NCBI RefSeq assembly: GCF_011745145.1
Contig: NZ_CP050191.1
Coordinates: forward strand, 5,186,147 to 5,250,146
Direction of reading: 5' to 3'
From: Mycobacterium sp. DL440
Lineage (GTDB): Bacteria > Actinomycetota > Actinomycetes > Mycobacteriales > Mycobacteriaceae
Length of the DNA stretch: 64,000 nucleotides
The notes beneath the pieces were generated by a model that had not been told where the DNA came from, ran no database searches, and was given only the letters and a program-made list of their open reading frames with translations. Shown here one piece after another: positions 25,565 to 35,100 of the stretch. The position numbers and the translations under genes are program-made. Every line of letters begins with the position of its first letter. Position 1 is the stretch's first letter.

Positions 25565-26746
25565 CTACCCGACCAAAAGTTTGGAGAAGTCCTGTATGTC
25601 GCCGATCAAAGCCGTCGGCTGTTCTAGGGCGGGAAAGTGTCCGCCTTGGGGCATGTCGGTCCAGTGGATGACATGGTGTGATCGCTCGACGATGCTGCGT
25701 GGTGGAGGTGGGCAGTGTGGGTCGGGGAACGCTGCGAATCCGGTGGGCACCTCGATGCGTCGCCCCGGCGGCAGGGTGCTGGGTCCCTCCTGCACGATCG
25801 CGGAGTACAGCGTCGTTGCGTCGAGGAACGAGTCGGTGACGAGGTAGAGCATAACCTCGGTCAGTAGTACGTCCCAGCTGAACGCTGACTCGGGGGCTCG
25901 GTGCCGGGTATCGGCCCAGTGCAGGAACTTGTCGGTTACCCATGCCGCCAGCCCGACCGGGCTATCCATGAGGGCGTAGCTCAGTGTGAGAGGGTCAAAC
26001 GCCTGCAGCTGAAAGTAAACGAATTCCCTTTCGAAGATGGCCTTTTCGGCTGCTGCCCATTCCAGCTCCAGTGCGGTGGCGGGGCCAGCGCCTGTTTCAC
26101 CGCTGCCGAATCCGCCACCGTCGTGCCGGGTGAAGGCCAGGTTGAGATGCAGTCCCGACACCCGCTCGGGGTGGCGGAAGGCCGTCCATTCGGCCACGAT
26201 GCCTCCCCAGTCGCCGCCGTGCAGGAGGTAACTGTCGTAGCCGAGCACATCGGTGAACAATCGGTTCATCAGGTCGGCGGTCGCTCGCGGCCCCAGCGGG
26301 CGCTGCAATCGCCCGGAGAACCCGAACCCTGGCAGCGAAGGCACCACGACGTCGAAGCCGTCCTCGACGGTGCCGCCGAAGCGCTCCGGATGTGCCAGTC
26401 GCTCTACCAGCGGTAGCAGCCCGGCGTATGTGTAGGGCCATCCATGTAGCAGGACCAGCAGCTTGGAGTCCTTCGCGGAGCCGCGCTCATGCACGAAATG
26501 CACGGTATTGCCGTCAATGTCAACCGTGTACTGCGGGAGTTGGTTGAGCTGCCGTTCCTGTTGCCGCCAGTCATAGTTGGTCGACCAGTACTGGGTCAGT
26601 CGAAAGAGAAGGTCAGGATCGACCCCGTTCGTCGCAGCGCCGGCGGGGACGGGAAACCACTGGTAGGTGCGGACCCGCTCCAGGATGCGGTCGAGTTTGT
26701 CCTGCGGTACGTCGATCCGGAACGGCACGGGCAGATTGGTATTCAT
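25565..26746 (-). CDS. Epoxide hydrolase (EHN domain, alpha/beta hydrolase)
   Basis: A 393-residue epoxide hydrolase of the microsomal type. The N-terminal EHN meander runs to about residue 90 (FRIDVPQDKLDRILERVRTY, YWSTNYDWRQQERQLNQLPQ). The oxyanion motif is VLLHGWPYTYAGLLPL (about 100) and the nucleophile Asp is in YLLHGGDWGGIVAEW (about 178). A Tyr-containing lid follows, and the catalytic His is in TDMPQGGHFPALEQP near the end. It should open an epoxide to a diol. It starts four bases after the CMD gene stop and is surely in one operon with it. The set is under the MarR-type site at 27997. Confidence 0.92.
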   Translation of the reverse strand: MNTNLPVPFRIDVPQDKLDRILERVRTYQWFPVPAGAATNGVDPDLLFRLTQYWSTNYDWRQQERQLNQLPQYTVDIDGNTVHFVHERGSAKDSKLLVLLHGWPYTYAGLLPLVERLAHPERFGGTVEDGFDVVVPSLPGFGFSGRLQRPLGPRATADLMNRLFTDVLGYDSYLLHGGDWGGIVAEWTAFRHPERVSGLHLNLAFTRHDGGGFGSGETGAGPATALELEWAAAEKAIFEREFVYFQLQAFDPLTLSYALMDSPVGLAAWVTDKFLHWADTRHRAPESAFSWDVLLTEVMLYLVTDSFLDATTLYSAIVQEGPSTLPPGRRIEVPTGFAAFPDPHCPPPPRSIVERSHHVIHWTDMPQGGHFPALEQPTALIGDIQDFSKLLVG

Positions 26747-26750
26747 GTGT

Positions 26751-27926
26751 TCACACCTCGCGCGACGAGTGGGCCGCACTGGTCGAGTCACGACGGTCCA
26801 AGACGGCCTGAGTTATCGCCTCGGCGTTCTGCGCAACGGCGTAACCGCCGATTGCGGACGAAAGCCGAACGGCTTCGAGCAGTACTGCGCGGGATACGCC
26901 AGCCTTCAGCGCAGCCTCGATCTGCAGTTGCAGCTGGTCGGGCTCTGCACCATGGGCCGCCAGTGCCGAAACGAGGGCGATATGGCGGGTAGCGGAGTCG
27001 ATTTCGGGTCCATCCAGGGCTACGCCGAAGACCAATGTCGCGGAGAGCTCGAATAGTCGGGGGGCCACGGTGCGCGCCGTCTCCCAGCTCTCGCCCGACC
27101 CGACGCGGTCGTGATGCAGGTCTTCGAGGGTGCTCCGCTCAGATGGGTCGAGTGCACCCGAAACCTCGGCGACCGTTCGTGTTTCGTGAGATTTTGTCAC
27201 GCCACGGGCGTCCCGATCACTGAACACCTCTTGGGCCAGACGTGCGGCCGCGAGCGCATTGGGTACGCCGACTACCGGCGTCAGCTGGGTGATGATCTCG
27301 AGCACCTCCTGCCGCGTCCAACCGGTGTTCAGAGCGCCGTTGGTGTGCCATTTCATCTGCAAGGCCGTGCTGTTCAAGGCGATGTAAGTGCTCATGACGA
27401 ACAATTCGCGATACTTGATGTCCACGCCTGGATGGTTGAACAGGTCGTTGTAGAACACGGTGGCGGCGTCACGCCAGAAGTGCGGTGCGCGGGTGGCCAC
27501 AGAGGTGTAGGTGTCGTCCGTGGGACCGGCCGGGTATACCTGCTGGATGGTCGACAGCGACCGCTCTGCTCGTTCTTGCACGGTGCCGCCGGGCGCATCG
27601 CCGTGGTCCCAGATACGTTCGGCATCCGAAGACATGCCATTGGCGTCGCGCTCTTTGAAGACCTGGTCTGCGATCGCGATCGCGTTCACCGCAGTCGGTG
27701 TTCCCGTAGCCTGCGAGATGGTCGCCAGTCCTTCGACGATTTCCTGCTGGGTCGCCCCGGCGTCGAGGGCACCGTGGAGGTGTTCGGGTAAGTGCGATAC
27801 GGCTTTTCGTCCCATCGCTGCCAGCGCAGCCACGGTCGCCAACTCGCGGTCCTTCACGGCCAGGACAGTGGTGGCCTTCAATGCCGTGAGTACCGTGCCG
27901 GCGGCTGTCGACTTCTGAGCGTTCAT
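26751..27926 (-). CDS. Triple carboxymuconolactone-decarboxylase-like (CMD) domain protein
   Basis: A 391-residue protein in which the CMD/AhpD-like helical unit appears three times. Unit one is residues about 15-100 (KDRELATVAALAAMGRKAV, AGATQQEIVEGLATISQATG), unit two about 180-265 (KYRELFVMSTYIALNSTALQ, GWTRQEVLEIITQLTPVVG) and unit three about 310-375 (TRHIALVSALAAHGAEPDQL, GVSRAVLLEAVRLSSAIGG). None of the units has the CxxC of peroxidase-type AhpD. Typical CMD proteins have one or two units, and a 391-residue chain suggests an internally pseudo-symmetric assembly. AAGGAGAT precedes ATG 27926. Role unknown; it is paired with the epoxide hydrolase. Confidence 0.85.
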   Translation of the reverse strand: MNAQKSTAAGTVLTALKATTVLAVKDRELATVAALAAMGRKAVSHLPEHLHGALDAGATQQEIVEGLATISQATGTPTAVNAIAIADQVFKERDANGMSSDAERIWDHGDAPGGTVQERAERSLSTIQQVYPAGPTDDTYTSVATRAPHFWRDAATVFYNDLFNHPGVDIKYRELFVMSTYIALNSTALQMKWHTNGALNTGWTRQEVLEIITQLTPVVGVPNALAAARLAQEVFSDRDARGVTKSHETRTVAEVSGALDPSERSTLEDLHHDRVGSGESWETARTVAPRLFELSATLVFGVALDGPEIDSATRHIALVSALAAHGAEPDQLQLQIEAALKAGVSRAVLLEAVRLSSAIGGYAVAQNAEAITQAVLDRRDSTSAAHSSREV

Positions 27927-27996
27927 GGGGATCTCCTTCTCTCTGCCGACGTGGCGGGGCCGTCTGGGGCGGCTGCCGTGTTCGGCTCCTTGTGCG

Positions 27997-28012
27997 TTGA
28001 AGGAACCTTCAA
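27997..28012. promoter_or_regulatory. Predicted MarR operator upstream of the CMD-epoxide hydrolase operon
   Basis: TTGAAGGAACCTTCAA is a perfect 16-base palindrome (7-base arms, 2-base centre) 71 bases before the CMD start. It shares 12 of 16 positions with the element at 28870-28885 beside the MarR gene. The rest of the 391-base space between the MarR stop and CMD start holds nothing I can support. Confidence 0.75.
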
Positions 28013-28317
28013 TATCAGGGTTTTGTTCCGGCGTCCCCATACCTCTCGGGGAACCTGCCCGCATCCGCCGCATCTGCGGTCCACGACCACCCGGCCAGGC
28101 CGTGCATTCGCGCGCGGGTCCGACGAACGCGGTCGACCTCGGGAAACCGTGGCGCCGCCGGGTCAGGCGTTCCGATACGCGCGCACTGCGACGGCAGTCC
28201 GCCAGATCTCAGTTTCTTGAATTCGCCCGAAAGAGCATTCGACTGTCGCTGCGGATCAAGCATCCTGAACGGCCCGCGCCGGCGCAAGAACGGCCAGCGC
28301 GCCCTTACCAGTTGCCG

Positions 28318-28794
28318 CTAGGCGATATCGAGGCCGGGCACCAGGTCGGCTGCACGTTCGAGCAGCAGCAGAAGGTGTTGATAATCGTTGCCGGACATCG
28401 CTTGTCGCAGCGCGGATTCCACGTGGCGTGCCAGTTCGTGGGCCTGGGTGGCCTTCGTGACGCCCGACTCGGTCAGGGACACCAGCATGACCCTGGCATG
28501 GTCCGGTGACGAGTGCCGGGTGACCAGGCCCTTGGCTTCGAGATTCTTCACGATGCCGGTCATGGTTTGTGACGTGACTAGGGCTTCGCGGGCGAGATGG
28601 GTGGCCGACTTGGGGACGCCATCGGCCAGCAGCGTGAGCACTTTGCACTGAGATTCGGTTAGGTCCAACGCTTTTACCGCGGCGGCCTTACGCAACACGA
28701 GGGCGTTGTCAGCCAGTTTGAGTCGGTAGGCCAGTGCTCCCACGGATTCGGGGTCGCCGACGGCGACGTCTGTGTCTTCGATCGTCGCGTCCAC
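28318..28794 (-). CDS. MarR-family regulator
   Basis: A 158-residue MarR protein: YRLKLADNALVLRKAAAVKA dimer helix, winged helix with LTESQCKVLTLLADGVPKSA, recognition helix ALVTSQTMTGIVKNLEAKGL, and wing RHSSPDHARVMLVSLTESG. The gene sits in the middle of the cluster, diverging from the SDR gene, with one operator-like palindrome in the 126-base divergent spacer and a second before the CMD operon. The arrangement suggests one repressor controlling both arms (five genes with itself). One Cys is present (SQC), a possible but unproven sensing site. Confidence 0.92.
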   Translation of the reverse strand: MDATIEDTDVAVGDPESVGALAYRLKLADNALVLRKAAAVKALDLTESQCKVLTLLADGVPKSATHLAREALVTSQTMTGIVKNLEAKGLVTRHSSPDHARVMLVSLTESGVTKATQAHELARHVESALRQAMSGNDYQHLLLLLERAADLVPGLDIA

Positions 28795-28869
28795 GTCACC
28801 ACCAGTTTCTCGCCACTCTCAGGATCCTACATCGATGACGGTACCCGAGGCCGGAATATGTCGCGCTTA

Positions 28870-28885
28870 TTGATGGTTCCTTCAT
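28870..28885. promoter_or_regulatory. Predicted MarR operator in the MarR/SDR divergent promoter
   Basis: TTGATGGTTCCTTCAT follows the pattern TTGAWGGWWCCTTCAW shared with the palindrome at 27997-28012. It lies 76 bases upstream of the MarR start and 36 bases upstream of the SDR start, a fitting place for repression of both. Confidence 0.72.
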
Positions 28886-28920
28886 CACAACAGTAAGTTG
28901 TTACTGGCAAGGAGACTGAG

Positions 28921-29661
28921 ATGCAAGCATTGACCGGGAGAACGGCCCTCGTCACCGGCGCTACTGCCGGAATCGGCCGTGCCATCGCCTTACAACTGGC
29001 CGCCGAAGGCGCCGACGTCGTCGTCCACGGACGCAACACCGATCGCGGGCGCGCATTGGTCGCCGAGATTCACGCAGCGGGTGGGTCCGCGCGCTTCATT
29101 GCAGCGGACCTCGTCGACAGCGGTGACGTCGAACGGCTCGCACGTGAAGCGGGCGCTGTCGACATCTTGATCAACAACGCCGGCGTCTACCAGTTCCTAG
29201 CGACCGACCAGATGAGCGACGAAGGGTTCGCCCTGCACATGGATCTCAACACCCGCGCACCGTACGTACTGGTCAAGACGCTCGCGCCGGGAATGGCGCG
29301 CCGCGGCCGCGGGTCCATCGTCAACATCAGCACCCTAGCTGCGGCCGTCCCCACCGCCGGCACCGGCATGTACTCCGCATCGAAGGCAGCCCTGGAGCAG
29401 CTGACCCGAGTCTGGGCGGCCGAGTACGCCGAGGCTGGCGTGCGAGTCAACGCCGTGGCTCCCGGACCGACCCGTTCGGCCGGCACGGACGACATGGATC
29501 CCGCGACCGTCAAGGCGGTCGCCGACACCACGGCCCTTGGACGCATCGCCGAGCCCGAAGAGATCGCAGAACCCGTGGTGTTCCTGGCGTCCGATCGGGC
29601 CAGCTACATCACCGGTGTCGTCCTCGAGGTCGCCGGAGGCCGCCGTGCCATCGCCAACTAG
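28921..29661 (+). CDS. Short-chain dehydrogenase/reductase
   Basis: A 246-residue classical SDR. The cofactor loop is TGATAGIGRA (residues 12-21), VVHGRNTDRG after strand 2 (Arg suggests NADPH), the NNAG motif in ILINNAGVYQF, catalytic Ser in SIVNISTLAAA, and Tyr/Lys in YSASKAALEQL (Tyr about 150). The end GVVLEVAGGRRAI is usual. GGAGAC lies upstream of the ATG at 28921. It is followed 46 bases later by the PRISE reductase gene, so both are likely one transcript under the MarR operator. Confidence 0.93.
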   Translation: MQALTGRTALVTGATAGIGRAIALQLAAEGADVVVHGRNTDRGRALVAEIHAAGGSARFIAADLVDSGDVERLAREAGAVDILINNAGVYQFLATDQMSDEGFALHMDLNTRAPYVLVKTLAPGMARRGRGSIVNISTLAAAVPTAGTGMYSASKAALEQLTRVWAAEYAEAGVRVNAVAPGPTRSAGTDDMDPATVKAVADTTALGRIAEPEEIAEPVVFLASDRASYITGVVLEVAGGRRAIAN

Positions 29662-29707
29662 ATCTCCACAACTCACCACGAACACCAACCCGGAAGGGAC
29701 CCAACCC

Positions 29708-30763
29708 ATGACCACCCCCAACAAGACTGCCCTCGTCATCGGCGCCACCGGCGTCGTCGGCACCAAGCTCGTCGAAGAACTGCAGGCCCGGAGTGACTGG
29801 AACATCATCGGGCTGTCGCGCCGTGGCGGCACCGACAGCGCCAACACCCGCTACATCTCCGTTGACCTGCTTGACGCCGAGGACACCCGAAAACAACTGC
29901 AGCACCTCAGGGGGGTGACACACATCTTCTTCAGTGCGTTTATCGAAGGACCGACCTGGGCCGAGATGGTGGCACCCAATCTGGCGCTGCTGGTCAACGT
30001 CCTCGACGTCATCGAGCCCGTGGCCACCAACCTTCAACACATCAGCCTGATGCAGGGCTACAAGGTCTACGGGGCGCACCTCGGGCAGTTCACCACCCCG
30101 GTCCGCGAATCCGACGGCACACACGCCTCGCCCGAATACAACGTCGTCCAGCAACGGTTCGTCGAACAGCGCCAACAAGGCAAGACCTGGACCTGGTCGG
30201 CGATGCGGCCCTCCGCAGTTGGCGGATCCTCCATCGGCACACCGATGAACCTCGCGCTCGTGATCGCCGTGTATGCCTCGATCTCAAAGGAACTCGGCGT
30301 GCCGCTGCGCTTCCCAGGCAAGCCGGGCACCTACGACACGCTCATGGAGATGACCGATGCCACCTTGCTGGCCAAGGCCACGATCTGGGCCGCGACCAAC
30401 CCCCGCACCGGTGCCGACGAGTACAACATCGCCAACGGTGACCTGTTCCGATGGACCAGGACGTGGAAGGCCATCGCGACCTACTTCGACATGGAAGTCG
30501 GTGACCCGATCCACTTCTCATTGGAGGAGTCCATGCCTGGTCACCGGGGGCTGTGGGAGGACATGATGCAGCGATACGGGTTGAACTACTCGTACGACGA
30601 GGTGTCGACGTGGTGGTTCGGTGACCACGTGCTCGGCTACGACTATGACTTCTTTGCCGACACATCCAAGATTCGCCGCGCCGGCTTCCACGAATACGTC
30701 GAGACCGAAGACATGTTCCGCCAGATCTTCGACGATTTCCGTGCACAGAAGATCATCCCGTAA
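29708..30763 (+). CDS. PRISE-type NAD(P)H-dependent enone reductase (SDR superfamily)
   Basis: A 351-residue atypical SDR of the progesterone 5-beta-reductase/iridoid synthase-like (PRISE) group. The cofactor loop is VIGATGVVGTKL (residues 10-21) with GLSRRGG after strand 2. The active-site Lys/Tyr region is SLMQGYKVYGAHLG, followed by the SAMRPSAVGG loop and the C-terminal NIANGDLFRWTRTWKAIATY. Family members reduce the C=C bond of alpha,beta-unsaturated ketones or aldehydes. The frame is open upstream but the true start is the ATG at 29708, where the Rossmann fold begins. Its partners (SDR, epoxide hydrolase) suggest processing of an oxygenated small molecule. Confidence 0.9.
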   Translation: MTTPNKTALVIGATGVVGTKLVEELQARSDWNIIGLSRRGGTDSANTRYISVDLLDAEDTRKQLQHLRGVTHIFFSAFIEGPTWAEMVAPNLALLVNVLDVIEPVATNLQHISLMQGYKVYGAHLGQFTTPVRESDGTHASPEYNVVQQRFVEQRQQGKTWTWSAMRPSAVGGSSIGTPMNLALVIAVYASISKELGVPLRFPGKPGTYDTLMEMTDATLLAKATIWAATNPRTGADEYNIANGDLFRWTRTWKAIATYFDMEVGDPIHFSLEESMPGHRGLWEDMMQRYGLNYSYDEVSTWWFGDHVLGYDYDFFADTSKIRRAGFHEYVETEDMFRQIFDDFRAQKIIP

Positions 30764-30929
30764 CAGCCGATCGCACGGGCAATACAGTGGTGCCCACCTT
30801 TCACCTATACGCCGCCACCGCAGGTCATTTGGCTGCCCAGCCCGACCCCGCCTGCAGCTGTAGACCACGGCCCGCTGCGGAGAGCGAACATCAAGTCGTC
30901 GTGGCGCAAGCACGAGTGAACCGGCGGCT

Positions 30930-31049
30930 GCAGATCGCGGCCGCACGCTGGGCTGGGTACTCGAGCAGATCGGAGCTGGCCTCATCTTCGATCGGCTCTT
31001 CGGCATCGCGCCACCGCGACATACGCTCGACACACTCACCGCAAAGTAG
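30930..31049 (+). pseudogene. C-terminal stump of a TetR regulator
   Basis: A short frame ending at the TAG at 31047 reads LGWVLEQIGAGLIFDRLFG followed by IAPPRHTLDTLTAK. This is the typical last helix pair of TetR repressors (EQIxAGLxFDRLF). Upstream of about 30930 the frame loses similarity, and no helix-turn-helix is present in any frame nearby. A remnant. Confidence 0.6.
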
Positions 31050-32002
31050 TCAACAAGCGGGCAGCACACTCGTTTCGGAATCGCGAAGCGTATGCAACCA
31101 GCCGAGCACGACATCCTGCATATCAATGATATTCAGGCCTTGGAGTGCTGGGAGCGCGTCAATCGCGGCTCGACGGCCTACGCAGTAGGCGCTATGAGCG
31201 TGAATGACTACCTGATCATCCGGCGCGGGCGAGCTTGGCTCCACATTCTGCAATTCGATGACAGCCGCCAGGACTCCCAGCTGATCGGCGTCTAGACCGA
31301 TTACGGACACCAATGTCGCGTTCCCACTCAGACTGTCGCGGGCGAACTGTGCGGGCACGGAAGTCTGCCGAATTGCTCCGGGAGAGTATGCAGCATCGGC
31401 ACGGCGCTGGTGCTCAAGCAGTTTCGTATACGCCGATTGGCCGACCTCTTGGCGTTCCGGCTCCGTTAGGACGACATCCCACAGATACGCTCGTCGTGAC
31501 GCGTGGAACGATGCACCATCGGGATACCGGACATAGAAGACGCGTTCAACGTTCCAGCGCGTTGCGAATAACACCCCAGGCGATCGCGTCAACGCCTAGA
31601 TAGTCAAGAATCTCACCTTCGGGCAGCGGGTCAGTGAATGCGGATAGTCGTCGTGCAGCGTGGTGAGCCTCAGTGGGCAATCGCACCAACGCGTCAGCCA
31701 AGCACATCGTTGAAAAGCGTTGGTGCCGAATAGTGGTCGACTCGTCCACCACTTTCAAGATGCGCGACCAAGCCCTCAACCAGGAGCGGATAGCCCGCGG
31801 TGAACGTGCCCGATTGGTGCTTCTGACCCGTGACCCAGCGGAACGTCTGCCACGGGGCCGCGAGAGCGGCGCAGGTTACATCCCCCAACTCGCGTGAGCT
31901 CTCATGGCCATCACTTGCGCTCCGGTACGACACGCTGGTCTGGCCAAACGCGATCTGGGATGGCGCTGAGGGCATTCGATGAAGCGGACTTCGTAGGCAC
32001 AA
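31050..32002 (-). pseudogene. Frameshifted gene of unknown family
   Basis: Three overlapping minus-strand frames chain together. 32002 to about 31694 contains WQTFRWVTGQKHQSGTF and GGRVDHYSAPTLFNDVL; 31779 to 31546 contains DPLPEGEILDYLGVDAIAW; 31592 to 31050 contains WNVERVFYVRYPDGASFH, RRAYLWDVVLTEPERQEVG and SVIGLDADQLGVLAAVIE. The joins near 31700 and 31570 need two frameshifts. I do not recognise the family. The first piece faintly resembles the N-terminus of TnsA-like endonucleases, but the rest does not. The 180 bases right of it, up to dnaB, hold only three copies of ATGACATC (32113, 32124, 32144). Confidence 0.5.
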
Positions 32003-32179
32003 TCGCGGCTCCCGGCACTCGGGGGAATCACCACGATCTTCAACCCGCGCCCCGGACCGAGGCGATCGACACGCCGGACCGAGCGGCCGCGAATCTCACT
32101 GGCCTGTCATACATGACATCCACATGACATCGCGGATGAGGATATGACATCAGGAGTGAAAACCTACAAGACGAACTGG

Positions 32180-35100
32180 CTACCGCGCCATATTCGTGAA
32201 CCGCGAGAAGTGAAGCTGGTGCGCCACAGTAATATTCGCCGTCGGTCCGTTACGGTGCTTGCCCAGGATGATGTCGGCTTCACCTCCGCGGGGATCTTCG
32301 CGGTCGATCGCGTCGGGTCGGTGCAGCAGGAGGACCATGTCCGCATCTTGTTCCAGCGAATTATGAAGACTAACTAAGTTTGCAACGAAGTTGTGTGTCC
32401 CGCTTACGGTTCCGTCGTACACGTCTTGCGTACCGACGCTGGTGACCTCGACGATCTTGTCCCATAACGCGTCGTTCGTTGCGAGATCAGGAAGTTCCTG
32501 ATCTTCGAAGATGCTCGCGATTCGATGCAAACGCTTTCGACCTGGCGCATGCGTCCACATCTTGGGGCCTTCGGACCATGTGCCAGTTGCGAGTGCGAAG
32601 TCCTGCTCAGTCCACTTCCTCTTAGCAAGAATTGCCTTGACCCGGTCCCATACTTCAACTGGGACGGTATCCGAATGTGCCCGGGCTTCGACCGACTGAA
32701 GTTGTGTGAGCACCTCGCGGACGGCGAAGAACTTCTCGCCGTGGCCGTCCACGCTGCTGAGGAAATTGCGTTGATTATCGGCGCCGAAAATATTCAGATG
32801 CCAAATATCGCGATGCCCAGATTTGCGCGCTCGGTAGATCCGAGTGTTGATGTCCAACCGCAACAGCAACAGGGCAACATCGTCCACCAATCGGCGGCTC
32901 GTCGACGCATAGTAGATGCGCCCCTGCTTGACCTTGTAATCCCACCGTACGGACCCGTCGGTGGCCCACAGATGCCGCAGGAACAACGCCACCTGATCAT
33001 TCGGCAACGCGAAAACCACTTGCGGAACAAACTTCTCGTAGCTGCGCTTACCGAATAAGCCGAGCTTGTCCAGCCACGCGGCAATCGGATTCCGCTTGCC
33101 GTGCGTCAACCGGTACGGCGCAGGCAGTCGGAGTGTGGTGACACGTGCCGCCGGGTAATCGTCGCGGACCGCTGTGACACCGAAGTGCTTGGCCGCCTTG
33201 GTGACCGCAGGCAGGTTCTGCTCATCAATCGATGCGTAACGAATCGGCTGACGCTTCACGCAAGGGCCGTCGCCGATCATGTTCGCTAGAAGAATGATTT
33301 CGGACTCGTCCATCCGCGCGGTGCCAACAGGCTCCGGAACGCGTCGGGGCACCGCAACCCGACTTCCAACTGCCAATTCCCCCAACGGAACCCAGCCGTC
33401 CAATGTCATAAACGGGTGGTTGGCCGTGGCCTCGACCTCGCGCCCCGAGGCCAGCCGGACTTTGAAGACTTCCTTGTGCCCGCTGTAGAACACGTTGGTC
33501 ATCGGACGAGCCACCATGTTCTTGTGCTCGTCGAGCGACCACACCAACGGCCGCTCCCCGGTCGCCATCAGCTCACCGAAGGTAACCTCAGCACCGTTGT
33601 CGGCGCGCAGAATTCGCGTGTTCGCGGTCAGGCAGCCCGACTCACGAAGGTCTGAGACCTGCGGACGCTTGTCGGTGCGCTGCTCGGGGCCACGGTTCAG
33701 CTGGCTGATCGCGATCACCGGCACTTCAAGTTCTTTGGCCATCAGTTTGAGGCTTCGGGAGAAGTCCGACACCTCTTGCTGGCGTGACTCGTACTTCTTG
33801 CCCGAGCTCATCAGCTGCATGTAGTCGACGACCACAAGCTTCAGATCCGCCTTCTGGGCCAACCGTCGTCCCTTGGCCCGGATTTCCATCATGGTCAGGT
33901 TCGGCGAATCATCGATGTAGAGCGGCGCCTCGCTGATCTCGCTCATCCGGCGGGCTAGCTTGGTCCAGTCGTCGTCGCTCATCCGGCCCGAACGCATATC
34001 GGCCAGTTTGATTTTCGCCTCGGCCGAGAGCAGGCGCATGACGATCTCGGACTTGCTCATTTCCAGCGAGAAGATGACGCTGGCCATCCGGTGCTTGATC
34101 GAGCAGGACCGCATGAAGTCCAGCCCCAGTGTCGAGTTGTGGGTCGGCACCATGGCCGGGCCGGCGAGGTATAGATGCGCCGGGTTGTCCACCTCGACGC
34201 ACCGCACCGGCACACTGGGCAGCCGTCGCACCGCGACCACCTGGCATACCGGCGCCAGCACGGCGGCTCCCCCGGCCGAGGTCGGTGCTGCAATGGTGTG
34301 CAAACCCGGCCGCAGGTGCATGGTGGTGCGGACGCCGTCGCCTGTCGGCCACTGATGCTGCGCATCGGCGACAATCGTTGTCCCGTCGGAGAACTCAACC
34401 TCGAAGCAGGGCCGGTCGAGCATGATCTCGGTGGCCGCGACAACGCGGGTGGGTTCACCATCGGCACCGATGAGGTAGTCCCCCACCGCGACATCACCCA
34501 TCGAGGTCCACCCGTTGGGGGTGGGCAGCGGGGTGTCGAGCGCGAGCGCCTTCCCGACACCGGGCCGCGCGGCGATGATGACCATCTGCCCGGGGTGCAG
34601 GCCGTTGGTGATCTCGTCGAACTCGGTGAACCCGGTCGGCACACCGCGCGAGATGCCGCCCTGCGAAGCGATCGCATCGATCTCGTCCATGGTGGGCTGC
34701 AGCAAGTCTTCGAGCGCGACGAAGTCCTCGGAGGCGCGCCGTTCGGTCACGTCGTAGATCTCAGCCTGGGCCCGATCGACCACATCGGCGACATCGGCGC
34801 CGTCGGCCCCGGCGTAGCCGTACTGCACAACCCGGGTGCCCGCCTCCACCAACCGGCGCAGCAGCGCCTTCTCGGCCACGATGCCGGCGTAGAAACCGGC
34901 ATTGGCCGCGGTCGGCACGGTGGAGATCAGCGTGTGCAGATAGGGCGCCCCGCCGATACGACGAAGCAGGCTGCGGCGATCGAGTTCGGCGGCGACGGTG
35001 ACGGCGTCGGCGGGTTCACCCCGGCCGTAGAGATCCAGGATGGCGTCGTAGACGTTCTGGTGCGACGGACGGTAGAAGTCCCCGGGACGCAACCGCTCGA

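Noticed and set aside
31694..32002. TnsA-like transposition endonuclease
   Set aside because: Similarity is limited to about 17 residues and the catalytic region cannot be found in any frame; kept only as a remark.
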